64,000 nucleotides of DNA, taken from contig CAZGVE010000013.1 of assembly GCA_964528845.1 (NCBI GenBank), positions 1 through 64,000 on the forward strand, in the 5' to 3' direction. The notes beneath the pieces were generated by a model. The model was not told the origin of the DNA. It worked only from the letters and a program-made list of their open reading frames with translations, and did not search any database. How positions within the stretch are numbered: position 1 is the stretch's first letter; each line of letters begins with the position of its first letter. The stretch is from FEN-1191 sp964528845 (GTDB lineage Bacteria > Pseudomonadota > Gammaproteobacteria > Steroidobacterales > Steroidobacteraceae). Below, piece after piece: positions 51,437 through 59,044 of this stretch. Both the position numbers and the translations under genes were made by a program.

Positions 51437-51459
51437 GTGCGCGCTCGCGCTCCGAGCGC

Positions 51460-51864
51460 CTAATCGGGTGCGACGCGGCCCCGGAGCTGCTTGACGCGCT
51501 TGCGCTGCGTCTTGCCCTCGAGCCGCCGCTGACGCGAGCCGGCCGTCGGCCGCGTCGCGCGGCGCAGCTTGGGTTCGATTTCGGCCGCCGCGATCAGCGC
51601 TGCCAGGCGCGCCAGTGCGTCGCGGCGGTTGGCGTCCTGCGTGCGGTGCGAGCGTGCCGTGATCACAATGGCGCCATCGACGGTGAGGCGCTGCCCGGCG
51701 AGCATGCGCAGGCGCGCCTTGACGCGTGCCGGCAGCGCGACCGTGCCCGCCAGATCGAAGCGCAGTTGCGCGGCGCTGGCAACCTTGTTCACGTTCTGGC
51801 CACCCGGACCGGAAGCGCGGATGAACTGGAAGTGCAGGTCACCTTCTGGCAGTGGCGTCTTCAT
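51460..51864 (-). CDS. arfB: alternative ribosome-rescue factor B (peptidyl-tRNA hydrolase)
   Basis: 134 residues. FIRASGPGGQNVNKVAS has the catalytic GGQ (residues 21-23) of class-I-release-factor relatives. The basic C-terminal tail (QRRLEGKTQRKRVKQLRGR) enters the empty mRNA channel of stalled ribosomes. It hydrolyses peptidyl-tRNA on non-stop complexes. The length matches E. coli YaeJ (140). Confidence 0.95.
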   Translation of the reverse strand: MKTPLPEGDLHFQFIRASGPGGQNVNKVASAAQLRFDLAGTVALPARVKARLRMLAGQRLTVDGAIVITARSHRTQDANRRDALARLAALIAAAEIEPKLRRATRPTAGSRQRRLEGKTQRKRVKQLRGRVAPD

Positions 51865-51889
51865 TCCGGTGAGCTGCGGGCAGTGTCGC

Positions 51890-52114
51890 TCAGGCGTTCA
51901 GATCCGGTATCAGCTCGCTCTCGAGCCGCAGGATCTGGTCCTTGAGCGCGAGCTTGCGCTTCTTGAGCCGTTTGAGCTGCAGCTCGTCGATATGCATGTC
52001 CATCTGCAGCCGCGCAATGACGTCGTCGAGGTCACGGTGCTCGATGCGCAGCTGACGCAAGCGCTCGACGTTGCGGAACAGCTCACGGTCGACGTTGTCT
52101 TCGCTGTCGCTCAT
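51890..52114 (-). CDS. DUF465 family (YdcH-like) small helical protein
   Basis: 74 residues, mostly one coiled-coil hairpin. RLRQLRIEHRDLDDVIARLQ and DELQLKRLKKRKLALKDQI are the DUF465 pattern. Function unknown; common in proteobacteria. It lies 25 bp upstream of arfB on the same strand and 27 bp after the PHP-domain gene, so the three may form one transcript. Confidence 0.9.
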   Translation of the reverse strand: MSDSEDNVDRELFRNVERLRQLRIEHRDLDDVIARLQMDMHIDELQLKRLKKRKLALKDQILRLESELIPDLNA

Positions 52115-52141
52115 CGCTGTGGCGGCCGTTCCGTCGCGGCT

Positions 52142-52984
52142 TCAGGCGACCTGCCGGAGCAGCGCGGTGATGGGTTCGATCCGATCAGGTAGCTTAGCGA
52201 AGCGTCCCAGCGGACGCCATGACAAATCCGGCTCGTGAAAATCCGAGCCGATCGAGCCGGCCAGGCCATGCCGGCGCGCGAGCGTCGCGGCGCGATCGGC
52301 GGCGGCGGGGCTCATGCCGGACAGACTCACCTCGAGTCCGGCGCCACCGCCGGCCTTGAATTGCGCGACCAGCTCGTCGAGGTGCGTCGTCTTGAGCGGA
52401 TAGCGATGCGGATGCGCCAGCACCGCGACACCGCCGGCCGCGCTGATCGACCCCAGCGTCACGTCGAGGCCTGGCCACTGCGCGCCCTGGTGTCCGGGGC
52501 GGCCACGCGCGAGCCAGCGCTCGAAGGCTGAAGGGACGTCGGGCGCCCAGCCGGCGTCATGCAGCGCGCGCGCCACGTGCGTGCGCGTCGGCACTGGCGC
52601 GGCCAGCGCTGCCTGCACCAGAGAACTGCCTGGCAGTCCGGCGCGGTTCAGGCGCTCGCCGATGCCGGTCAGTCGCTCGCGCCGGCGCGCGAGCTGCGCC
52701 GCGCAGTGCTGCAGCAGTTCCGGGTGCGCATCGTCGACCGCGAGGCCGAGCACGTGAATCTCCAGGCCACGCCAGCCGCAGCTCAGTTCGATTCCTGCAA
52801 CGAAGCGGACACCAGCCTTCTGGCAGGCGCGCCGGGCCGCCGCGCAGCCGGCCACCGTGTCGTGGTCGGTCAGCGCCAGCATTCCGACCGCGCGCGTCTG
52901 CGCCAGCGCCACGAGCCCGTCGGGGCTGAGCAGGCCGTCAGAGCAATCGCTGTGTGTGTGCAGGTCTATGCGCGTTTCAGCCAA
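52142..52984 (-). CDS. rnm: PHP-domain 5'-3' exoribonuclease/3',5'-nucleotide bisphosphate phosphatase (RNase AM type)
   Basis: About 280 residues. The PHP metal motifs are IDLHTHSDCSDG, LTDHDTVAG, GIELSC, LAHPHRYP and GSDFHEP. This is the YciV/RNase AM group, which trims 5' ends of rRNA and hydrolyses pAp-like nucleotides. The TTG at 52984 overlaps the cysQ stop and puts the start just before the first PHP motif. An ATG at 53017 in frame would add 11 residues and overlap cysQ by 41 bp. Co-transcription with cysQ, whose substrate is pAp, makes functional sense. Confidence 0.9.
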   Translation of the reverse strand: MAETRIDLHTHSDCSDGLLSPDGLVALAQTRAVGMLALTDHDTVAGCAAARRACQKAGVRFVAGIELSCGWRGLEIHVLGLAVDDAHPELLQHCAAQLARRRERLTGIGERLNRAGLPGSSLVQAALAAPVPTRTHVARALHDAGWAPDVPSAFERWLARGRPGHQGAQWPGLDVTLGSISAAGGVAVLAHPHRYPLKTTHLDELVAQFKAGGGAGLEVSLSGMSPAAADRAATLARRHGLAGSIGSDFHEPDLSWRPLGRFAKLPDRIEPITALLRQVA

Positions 52985-53810
52985 GCAATGCCACCCAGTC
53001 GCGCGAACCGTCTGCATAGGCCAGGAAGGCGGGATTGATCAGGGTGTCGCGCGCGTTGTAGAGCAGGGGTGCGCCAGCCAGGTCCACTACGGCGCCGCCG
53101 GCCTCGCGGAGCAGCGCCTGCCCCGCGGCAGTATCCCACTCCGAGGTCGGGCCGCAGCGCAGGTACAGGTCGGCGTGGCCTTCGGCGATCATGCAGAACT
53201 TCAATGCACTGCCGACGCTCAGCGCCTCCTGCGGGCCGAAGCGCGTCAACAGCGCCTCGGTCCGGGAATCCCGGTGCGAACGGCTGCCCAGCACGCGCAG
53301 CGGGCTGCGGGCGGGCACTCGCGGCCGCAGCGGAAGTTGCCTGCCGTCGCCGTCGCGACGAAATGCGCCACAGCCGCGCGCCGCGGCGTACAGCAGCCCG
53401 CGTGCCGGCGCTGCCACGACGCCGAGCACCGGCTCATGATCCTCGATCAGCCCGATATTCACGGTGAATTCGCCGTTGCCTTTCACGAACTCCTGGGTGC
53501 CGTCCAGCGGGTCGACCAGCCACAGTGCGCGCCAGGCGCGCCGCTGCGCGCTCGCCTGCGGTGCCGATTCCTCGCCGAGCATGGCAATATCGGGCGTCAG
53601 CGCCGCGAGGCCCGCACCGATCATGCTCTGGGAGGCCAGGTCGGCTTCGGTCAGCGGCGAACGATCATCCTTCAGAGTCACGTTGAACCCGCTCTCGTAG
53701 ATCCGCATGATCTCGCGGCCTGCCGCGTCGGCGATGCCGATGACCGCCGGCAGCCACGCCGCCAGTTGCGCCGTGGACAGTTTCGGAACCGGTGCCGACA
53801 ACGCTGCCAT
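52977..53810 (-). CDS. cysQ: 3'(2'),5'-bisphosphate nucleotidase
   Basis: About 277 residues. The inositol-monophosphatase-fold motifs are LGEESA, WLVDPLDGTQEFVKGNGEFTVNIGL (key D-P-L-D-G-T) and SEWDTAAGQALLREAGG. It converts 3'-phosphoadenosine 5'-phosphate (pAp), the by-product of PAPS-dependent sulfotransferases, to AMP. It is the sulfate-metabolism partner expected for the sulfotransferase island at the other end of the window, though not adjacent. Its ATG (53808-53810, complement) shares bases with the divergent nucleotidase ATG at 53809. Confidence 0.95.
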   Translation of the reverse strand: MAALSAPVPKLSTAQLAAWLPAVIGIADAAGREIMRIYESGFNVTLKDDRSPLTEADLASQSMIGAGLAALTPDIAMLGEESAPQASAQRRAWRALWLVDPLDGTQEFVKGNGEFTVNIGLIEDHEPVLGVVAAPARGLLYAAARGCGAFRRDGDGRQLPLRPRVPARSPLRVLGSRSHRDSRTEALLTRFGPQEALSVGSALKFCMIAEGHADLYLRCGPTSEWDTAAGQALLREAGGAVVDLAGAPLLYNARDTLINPAFLAYADGSRDWVALLG

Positions 53811-54501
53811 GAACCAGATCATAGCCGACCCTGAGGTACCCCCGGCCCTGAGCGAGCAGGCGTGGCGCGGGATCGACACCGTGCTGCTGGACATGGACGG
53901 CACGTTGCTGGATCTCGCATACGACAACCATTTCTGGAACCGTCACGTGCCGCGCGTGTACGCGCGATCCCGCGCGATCAGCCTCGTCCAGGCGCAGGAG
54001 CAGCTGCGGCCACGTTTCCGCGCCCACGAGGGCACGCTGGCGTGGTATTGCATCGAGCACTGGAGCCGCGAACTCGCGCTCGACATCGCCGCGCTCAAGC
54101 GCAGCAGCGCGCACCGGATCCGCTGGCTGCCCGGCGCCCGCGCCTTCCTGCAGCGGCTGCGCGCGCGGGACAAGCGCCTGGTTCTGCTCACCAATGCGCA
54201 TCCGACCACGCTCGCAATCAAGGATGCCCGCACGCGGGTGCGGAGCTATTTCCACGCGAGCTTCAGCTCCCACAGCTTCGGTGCGCCGAAGGAAGACGCG
54301 CGCTTCTGGCGCACGCTGGCGCGCGTGGAAGCCTTCGACCCCGCACGCAGCCTGTTCGTCGACGATAGCCCGGCAGTGCTGCGCGCCGCGCGGGCGGCCG
54401 GCATCGGACTGGTTTATGCCGTGCGCAGGCCCGACAGCCGTGCACCGCCACGCGCCCACGAAGGGTTTCCCTCGGTGGAGACAGTCGCCGAACTGCTATA
54501 G
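53809..54501 (+). CDS. yrfG: HAD-family GMP/IMP nucleotidase (YrfG-like)
   Basis: 230 residues, like E. coli YrfG (222). HAD motif I is TVLLDMDGTLLDL, motif II is LVLLTNAHPTTLAIK, motif III includes the Lys in GAPKEDARFW, and motif IV is SLFVDDSPAVLRAAR. WNRHVPRVYARSR is typical of the cap in this subgroup. It dephosphorylates purine nucleotides. It is divergent from cysQ with interlocked start codons (CATG); no ribosome-binding site is visible. Confidence 0.9.
   Translation: MNQIIADPEVPPALSEQAWRGIDTVLLDMDGTLLDLAYDNHFWNRHVPRVYARSRAISLVQAQEQLRPRFRAHEGTLAWYCIEHWSRELALDIAALKRSSAHRIRWLPGARAFLQRLRARDKRLVLLTNAHPTTLAIKDARTRVRSYFHASFSSHSFGAPKEDARFWRTLARVEAFDPARSLFVDDSPAVLRAARAAGIGLVYAVRRPDSRAPPRAHEGFPSVETVAELL
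53818..53823 (-). promoter_or_regulatory. -10-like hexamer before cysQ
   Basis: On the minus strand TATGAT ends 7 nt before the cysQ ATG (53810), inside the N-terminal codons of the divergent nucleotidase gene. This implies a leaderless cysQ transcript starting at or near the ATG. No Shine-Dalgarno sequence is present. Confidence 0.35.
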
Positions 54502-54560
54502 CGGTCTTTCGATGCGGCCGTGCGTGGGCAGGCCGGCGCCCGCGCCCGATGCCGCGGGCG

Positions 54561-55904
54561 TCAGTGTCCGGGACGCGGGCCGCCACGCCCGCGTGCGCGG
54601 CCGCCGCCTGGCCTGCTGCTGCGGGTGCCGCCAGGGCGGCTGCCCCCGGGACGTCCGCCCGTACCGCGGCGCGCGCCGAACGCGGCCCGGTTGGCGCGTG
54701 CCTCCTCGGTCATCGGCGGTGCTGCGACCACCTGCGGGAGCAGCTCGGGAGTCACCGCGGCGACCGGGATCTTGTTGCCGATGTAGGTCTCGATATCGGG
54801 CAGCGAAATCGCATATTCCTCGCAACCGAAGCTGATCGCGTCGCCCTCGGCGCCCGCGCGCGCCGTACGCCCGATACGGTGCACGTAGTCGGGGGCATCC
54901 TGTGGCAGGTCGAAATTGAAAACGTGGCTCACGTCAGGGATGTGCAGGCCGCGCGAGGCGACGTCGGTCGCGATCAGCACCGCGAGGTCGCCCTCGTGGA
55001 ACTGGCGCAGGAACTGCAGCCGCTTCTTCTGCGGCACGTCGCCCGAGAGTGCCTGGGCGTGGAAGCCGTTGGCCCGCAACGCCGCCTCGAGCCGTTCCGC
55101 GACCCGCCGGGTGTTCACGAACACCATCGTGCGGTGTGCCTCGGTGTAGCGCAGCAGGCCGATCAGCAGCGGCACCTTCTCCTCCATCGACGGGAAGTAG
55201 ATGATCTGGCGGATGCGGTCGATCGTGACCTTGTCCGGCTCGATGCGCACGAGCTCGGGGTTGTTCATGTGCTCATAGGCCAGCTCGAGCACGCGGTGCG
55301 ACAGCGTGGCCGAGAACAGCATCGACTGGCGCAGATCCGGGCGCGGCAGTCGGCGCAGCAGGAAGCGGATGTCGGCAATGAAGCCCAGATCGAACATCCG
55401 GTCCGCCTCGTCGAGCACGAGCACCTGCACGCTGCGCAGATCAAAGACATGCTGCTTGAAATAGTCGATGATCCGACCCGGTGTGCCGATCAGCACGTCG
55501 ACGCCTTCGGCGAGGGTCTGGCGCTGCTTGTCGTAGTCGGTGCCACCGAATACCACCGCGAGCTTCAGCCCCGTGTGCGCACCGAGCAGCAGTGCGTCCT
55601 TGTGAATCTGCACGGCGAGTTCACGCGTCGGCGCCACGACCAGCGCCCGGATCGAGGTCGGAGCGCGATTGGGCGGACCCGGCCTCGTCAGCAGTGACTG
55701 GAACAGGGCGACCAGGAACGCGGCGGTCTTGCCGGTCCCGGTCTGCGCCTGGCCGGCGACGTCGCGCCCTTCGAGCGCGATTGGCAGGGTCTGGGCCTGG
55801 ATCGGCGTGCAGCGCGTGAAGCCGGCGGCGTCGATGCCGGCCATCACCACCGGCAGCAGTGGCAGCGAACCGAAGGTCAAGGAACTGAGATGTTGATCAC
55901 TCAT
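54561..55904 (-). CDS. rhlB: DEAD-box RNA helicase RhlB
   Basis: 447 residues. Motifs: TPIQAQTLP (Q), GQAQTGTGKTAAF (I), PTRELAVQI (Ia), GTPGRI (Ib), VLDEADRMFDLGF (II), FSATLS (III), VFVNTRR (IV), ATDVASRGLHI (V) and HRIGRTARAG (VI). The tail is Arg/Gly-rich (RPGGSRPGGTRSSRPGG), as expected for RNA binding and degradosome work. The rhlB-trxA-rho order with rhlB divergent is that of E. coli, which supports the name over other DEAD-box paralogues. Confidence 0.93.
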   Translation of the reverse strand: MSDQHLSSLTFGSLPLLPVVMAGIDAAGFTRCTPIQAQTLPIALEGRDVAGQAQTGTGKTAAFLVALFQSLLTRPGPPNRAPTSIRALVVAPTRELAVQIHKDALLLGAHTGLKLAVVFGGTDYDKQRQTLAEGVDVLIGTPGRIIDYFKQHVFDLRSVQVLVLDEADRMFDLGFIADIRFLLRRLPRPDLRQSMLFSATLSHRVLELAYEHMNNPELVRIEPDKVTIDRIRQIIYFPSMEEKVPLLIGLLRYTEAHRTMVFVNTRRVAERLEAALRANGFHAQALSGDVPQKKRLQFLRQFHEGDLAVLIATDVASRGLHIPDVSHVFNFDLPQDAPDYVHRIGRTARAGAEGDAISFGCEEYAISLPDIETYIGNKIPVAAVTPELLPQVVAAPPMTEEARANRAAFGARRGTGGRPGGSRPGGTRSSRPGGGRARGRGGPRPGH

Positions 55905-56193
55905 TGGAATGCGTTCTTGGTTTCCCGAAACAGGGGGTCTGGCCGCCAGACTTGCATTGCACCCCCAAAAGGGCTAAAAATAAGCTCAACGGCGGCTGTC
56001 CAGTTCGCCCCTGCCAAGCCATCCTGACGCAAGCAATCCTAGAGCTAGTGTAACCGTTAGACGGCTTCCCGGGGCAGGGTGTGAGCCCCACCGCTGATTT
56101 CAATCCAGCAATTTCCCTGAATTACCCGCCTCGTAAATCGGTTTTCGTGACCCAATACCTGGTTCCATCCCCCCCTGACGGAGGCCCTACTGC
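55905..56193. other. 289-bp divergent regulatory region rhlB/trxA
   Basis: No gene is supported. It contains a perfect hairpin, GTCTGG-CCG-CCAGAC (55937-55951), nested so that GGGGGT (55933-55938) could instead pair with ACCCCC (55961-55966). Another hairpin pairs GGGGC (56071-56075) with GCCCC (56085-56089). Two diverged copies of a 26-bp motif (55919-55944 and 56063-56088, 18 of 26 identical, core TTCCCG-N3-CAGGG) flank the middle. On the minus strand the first structure lies in the rhlB leader and could act as an attenuator. Confidence 0.45.
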
Positions 56194-56523
56194 GTGAGTA
56201 ACGAGCACATTGTGCATACCTCGGATGCCAGCTTCGATCAGGATGTCCTGAAGGCCGGCAAGCCGGTCCTGCTGGATTTCTGGGCCGAGTGGTGCGGTCC
56301 GTGCAAGATGATCGCCCCGATCCTCGATGAGATCGCGAGCGAGTACAAGGACCGGCTGCAGATCGCGAAGCTCAACATCGACGAGAATCCGCAGACCCCG
56401 CCGAAGTTCGGCATCCGCGGCATCCCGACGCTGATCCTGTTCAAGAATGGCACCGTCGAGGCGCAGAAGGTCGGCGCAGTGTCCAAGTCGCAGCTCGCGA
56501 CCTTCCTGGACCAGCACCTGTGA
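56194..56523 (+). CDS. trxA: thioredoxin 1
   Basis: 109 residues. WAEWCGPCKMIAP has the redox pair C34/C37. KLNIDENPQTPPKFGIRGIPTLILF includes the cis-Pro loop I-P-T. It is a general protein disulfide reductase in the cytosol. The start is a GTG at 56194, with GGAGG 11 nt upstream. Its stop overlaps the GTG start of rho (GTGA). Confidence 0.97.
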   Translation: MSNEHIVHTSDASFDQDVLKAGKPVLLDFWAEWCGPCKMIAPILDEIASEYKDRLQIAKLNIDENPQTPPKFGIRGIPTLILFKNGTVEAQKVGAVSKSQLATFLDQHL

Positions 56524-57959
56524 GAGGCTACCTCGGCAACCAGGGCCGCAACCGCCCCAACAAGGGCCCGCGTCACGGCAACCGCGACGGTAATCGCGGC
56601 AACGGCCGTCCCGACGATCAGATGATGCAGGAACTCGAGCCAATCGGGGAGGACGACGCCGAAGTCATCAGTCCGGCGGAACTCGCCGCCTCGCGCAGCT
56701 CGATGAACCTGACCGAGCTGAAGGCCAAGCCGATCCACGAGCTGGTGCGGATGGCCGAATCGATGGGCCAGGAGAACCTGGCCCGATCGCGCAAGCAGGA
56801 CATCATCTTTTCGATCCTGAAGGCGCACGCCCGTAACGGCGAAGACATCTACGGCGACGGCGTACTCGAGATCCTGCAGGACGGCTTCGGCTTCCTACGC
56901 TCGGCCGACGGCTCCTACCTGGCCGGTCCCGACGACATCTACGTGTCCCCGAGCCAGATCCGACGCTTCAACCTGCGCACCGGTGACACGATTTCCGGGC
57001 TGATCCGCCCGCCGAAGGACGGCGAGCGCTATTTCGCGCTGCTGAAGGTCGGCGAGATCAACTTCGATTCGCCCGACAGCTCCCGCAACAAGGTGCTGTT
57101 CGAGAACCTGACGCCATACCATCCGACCAAGCGGCTGAAACTCGAACGCGGCAACGGCAGCACCGAGGATCTCACGGCGCGCACGATCGACCTGGTCGCA
57201 CCGATCGGAAAGGGTCAGCGCGGCCTGATCGTCTCGCCGCCGAAGGCCGGCAAGACGATGCTGCTGCAGAACATCGCGACGTCGATCACGGCAAACCATC
57301 CTGAAGTGATCCTGATCGTGCTGCTCATCGATGAGCGGCCGGAGGAAGTCACCGAGATGCAGCGCACCGTGAAGGGCGAGGTCGTCTCGAGCACGTTTGA
57401 CGAGCCCGCGGCGCGCCATGTGCAGGTCGCCGAGATGGTGATCGAGAAGGCCAAGCGGCTGGTCGAGCACAAGAAAGACGTCGTGATCCTGCTCGATTCG
57501 ATCACGCGCCTCGCGCGTGCCTACAACACCGTGGTGCCGTCCTCGGGCAAGGTGCTCACCGGCGGCGTCGATGCCAATGCGCTGCAGCGGCCCAAACGCT
57601 TCTTCGGCGCCGCGCGCAATATCGAGGAGGGCGGCAGCCTCACGATCCTCGCAACCGCGCTGATCGACACCGGTTCCAAAATGGACGATGTCATCTACGA
57701 GGAATTCAAGGGCACCGGCAACAGCGAAATCCATCTGGACCGCCGTATCGCGGAGAAGCGCGTATTCCCGGCCGTGAACATCAATCGTTCCGGCACCCGC
57801 AAGGAGGAGCTGATCACCGATCAGGGCGAGCTGGCCAAGATGTGGATCCTGCGCAAGCTGCTCCATCCGATGGATGAGTTGGCGGCGATCGAGTTCCTGC
57901 TCGACAAGATGAAGGACACGAAGGCCAATTCCGAGTTCTTCGAGGCGATGAAGCGCTGA
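56520..57959 (+). CDS. rho: transcription termination factor Rho
   Basis: 479 residues. The core from MNLTELKAKPIHELV (56703 on; 418 residues) equals E. coli Rho in length: the RNA-binding GDGVLEILQDGFGFLRS and DDIYVSPSQIRRF, Walker A PPKAGKTMLLQ, LIDERPEEVTEM, and the Q/R loop ILLDSITRLARAYN. Ahead of it is a 61-residue extension rich in Arg, Asn and Gly (NRPNKGPRHGNRDGNRGNG) and then acidic, starting with GTG at 56520 that overlaps the trxA stop. Such extensions occur in several GC-rich bacteria and may add RNA affinity. ATG 56703 is the alternative start. Confidence 0.95.
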   Translation: MRGYLGNQGRNRPNKGPRHGNRDGNRGNGRPDDQMMQELEPIGEDDAEVISPAELAASRSSMNLTELKAKPIHELVRMAESMGQENLARSRKQDIIFSILKAHARNGEDIYGDGVLEILQDGFGFLRSADGSYLAGPDDIYVSPSQIRRFNLRTGDTISGLIRPPKDGERYFALLKVGEINFDSPDSSRNKVLFENLTPYHPTKRLKLERGNGSTEDLTARTIDLVAPIGKGQRGLIVSPPKAGKTMLLQNIATSITANHPEVILIVLLIDERPEEVTEMQRTVKGEVVSSTFDEPAARHVQVAEMVIEKAKRLVEHKKDVVILLDSITRLARAYNTVVPSSGKVLTGGVDANALQRPKRFFGAARNIEEGGSLTILATALIDTGSKMDDVIYEEFKGTGNSEIHLDRRIAEKRVFPAVNINRSGTRKEELITDQGELAKMWILRKLLHPMDELAAIEFLLDKMKDTKANSEFFEAMKR

Positions 57960-57964
57960 GCCAC

Positions 57965-57996
57965 GCGCCGTCGCGCGGCGCTTGCCCCAAGGGGCA
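57965..57996 (+). other. tandem hairpins downstream of rho
   Basis: GCGCCG (57965-57970)/CGGCGC (57976-57981) with a 5-nt loop is followed at once by TGCCCC-AA-GGGGCA (57983-57996). Neither has a T-tract, so this is not an intrinsic terminator. It could protect the rho mRNA 3' end or act with Rho itself. Confidence 0.4.
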
Positions 57997-58150
57997 GCGT
58001 CCTGGCTGCTAACCACGGCCCGGAGCCGTCGGAGCCGGGCATGTTGTGCGCCAGGTCTCGTCGCCGCAGTGCGACGGTGGCGCCGTATCCCACCGCTGGG
58101 GGATCATGCCGCACTTCGTACAGGGTGGCTGCCCGCTGGGGTCTGGATCG

Positions 58151-59044
58151 ATGATGCGCGCACGACGGATGAGCCTGGCAGTGTCCGTGCTGTCCGCCCT
58201 GGCCCTGCCGGGGCTGCTGCCGCGGGTTGCAGCCGCGGCACCGGTCATTCCGGTCACCCCGACCTCAGATGCTGACGGCTACGTCGCCCAGCCGCTGCCG
58301 GTCGCGAGTCCCATCACCGACCATTTTGCGCTGCGCGCGGGCTTCTGGTGGGGCCGGGTAACCACCCCGGTACGCATAGATTCCCCGACGGTCGCCGGGA
58401 CGCCGTTCTCGGCCGAGCGGGACCTCGGACTCACGCCGCTTAGCTACCAGTGGCGAATGGAGCTGATCTTCCGCATGCGCGCGCGCAACCGGCTGCGCGT
58501 GAATTTCCTGGACCTGCAGCGCCAGAACACCGAGCGGGTCGCCACCCCGCTCACGATCGCGGGCCTCCAGTTCGGTGGACCGTCACCGCTCGCCAATCCG
58601 GTGCAATCCAGCTTCAACTGGAGGCAGATGGATCTCACCTACACGTATTCGTTCCTGCGGGGCGAGCGCTACGAGCTGGGAGCCGGACTCGGCATCCATC
58701 TCATCGAAGCCACGGCCATGGCCCAGGTTCCCAATACGCCGCGGCAGACCGAGTACTCGGGCTCCGGCCCGTTCGCCACGCTGGCGCTGGACGGCACGTT
58801 CCGGATCACGAAGCAGTGGTCGCTGAACGCGCGCGGTCAGTACCTGCACCTGGCGCTCAGCTCGACCAGCGGCTCCCTCGGCGTCTACCACGCGGACCTG
58901 CAGTATCGCCCGCTGCGCAATCTGGCCGTGGGACTCGGCTACGAGTACCAGAAGACGGAGCTGACGCAGACCAACAGCAGTCCGCGCGGCACCGTGCAGC
59001 TCGACATCAAGGGCCCGGAGGCGTTCGTTCGGCTGAGCTTCTGA
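58151..59044 (+). CDS. outer-membrane beta-barrel protein of unknown function
   Basis: About 297 residues. A signal peptide (MMRARRMSLAVSVLSALALPG to a cut after AAA; shortened here to its ends) leads to alternating amphipathic strands such as YQWRMELIFRMRARNRLRVNF, MDLTYTYSFLRGERYELGAGLGIHL, WSLNARGQYLHLAL and LAVGLGYEYQKTEL. The chain ends with Phe (FVRLSF), the usual barrel-assembly signal. The family is not identified. It starts 191 bp after rho and overlaps the convergent hydrolase gene by 38 bp. Confidence 0.75.
   Translation: MMRARRMSLAVSVLSALALPGLLPRVAAAAPVIPVTPTSDADGYVAQPLPVASPITDHFALRAGFWWGRVTTPVRIDSPTVAGTPFSAERDLGLTPLSYQWRMELIFRMRARNRLRVNFLDLQRQNTERVATPLTIAGLQFGGPSPLANPVQSSFNWRQMDLTYTYSFLRGERYELGAGLGIHLIEATAMAQVPNTPRQTEYSGSGPFATLALDGTFRITKQWSLNARGQYLHLALSSTSGSLGVYHADLQYRPLRNLAVGLGYEYQKTELTQTNSSPRGTVQLDIKGPEAFVRLSF

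Noticed and set aside
55897..56103. 68-codon minus-strand frame with two similar Cys/Pro motifs (TPCPGKPS and TPCFGKPR)
   Set aside because: It arises from the two diverged 26-bp DNA repeats in the rhlB leader, overlaps the rhlB start and has no ribosome-binding site; more likely non-coding structure.
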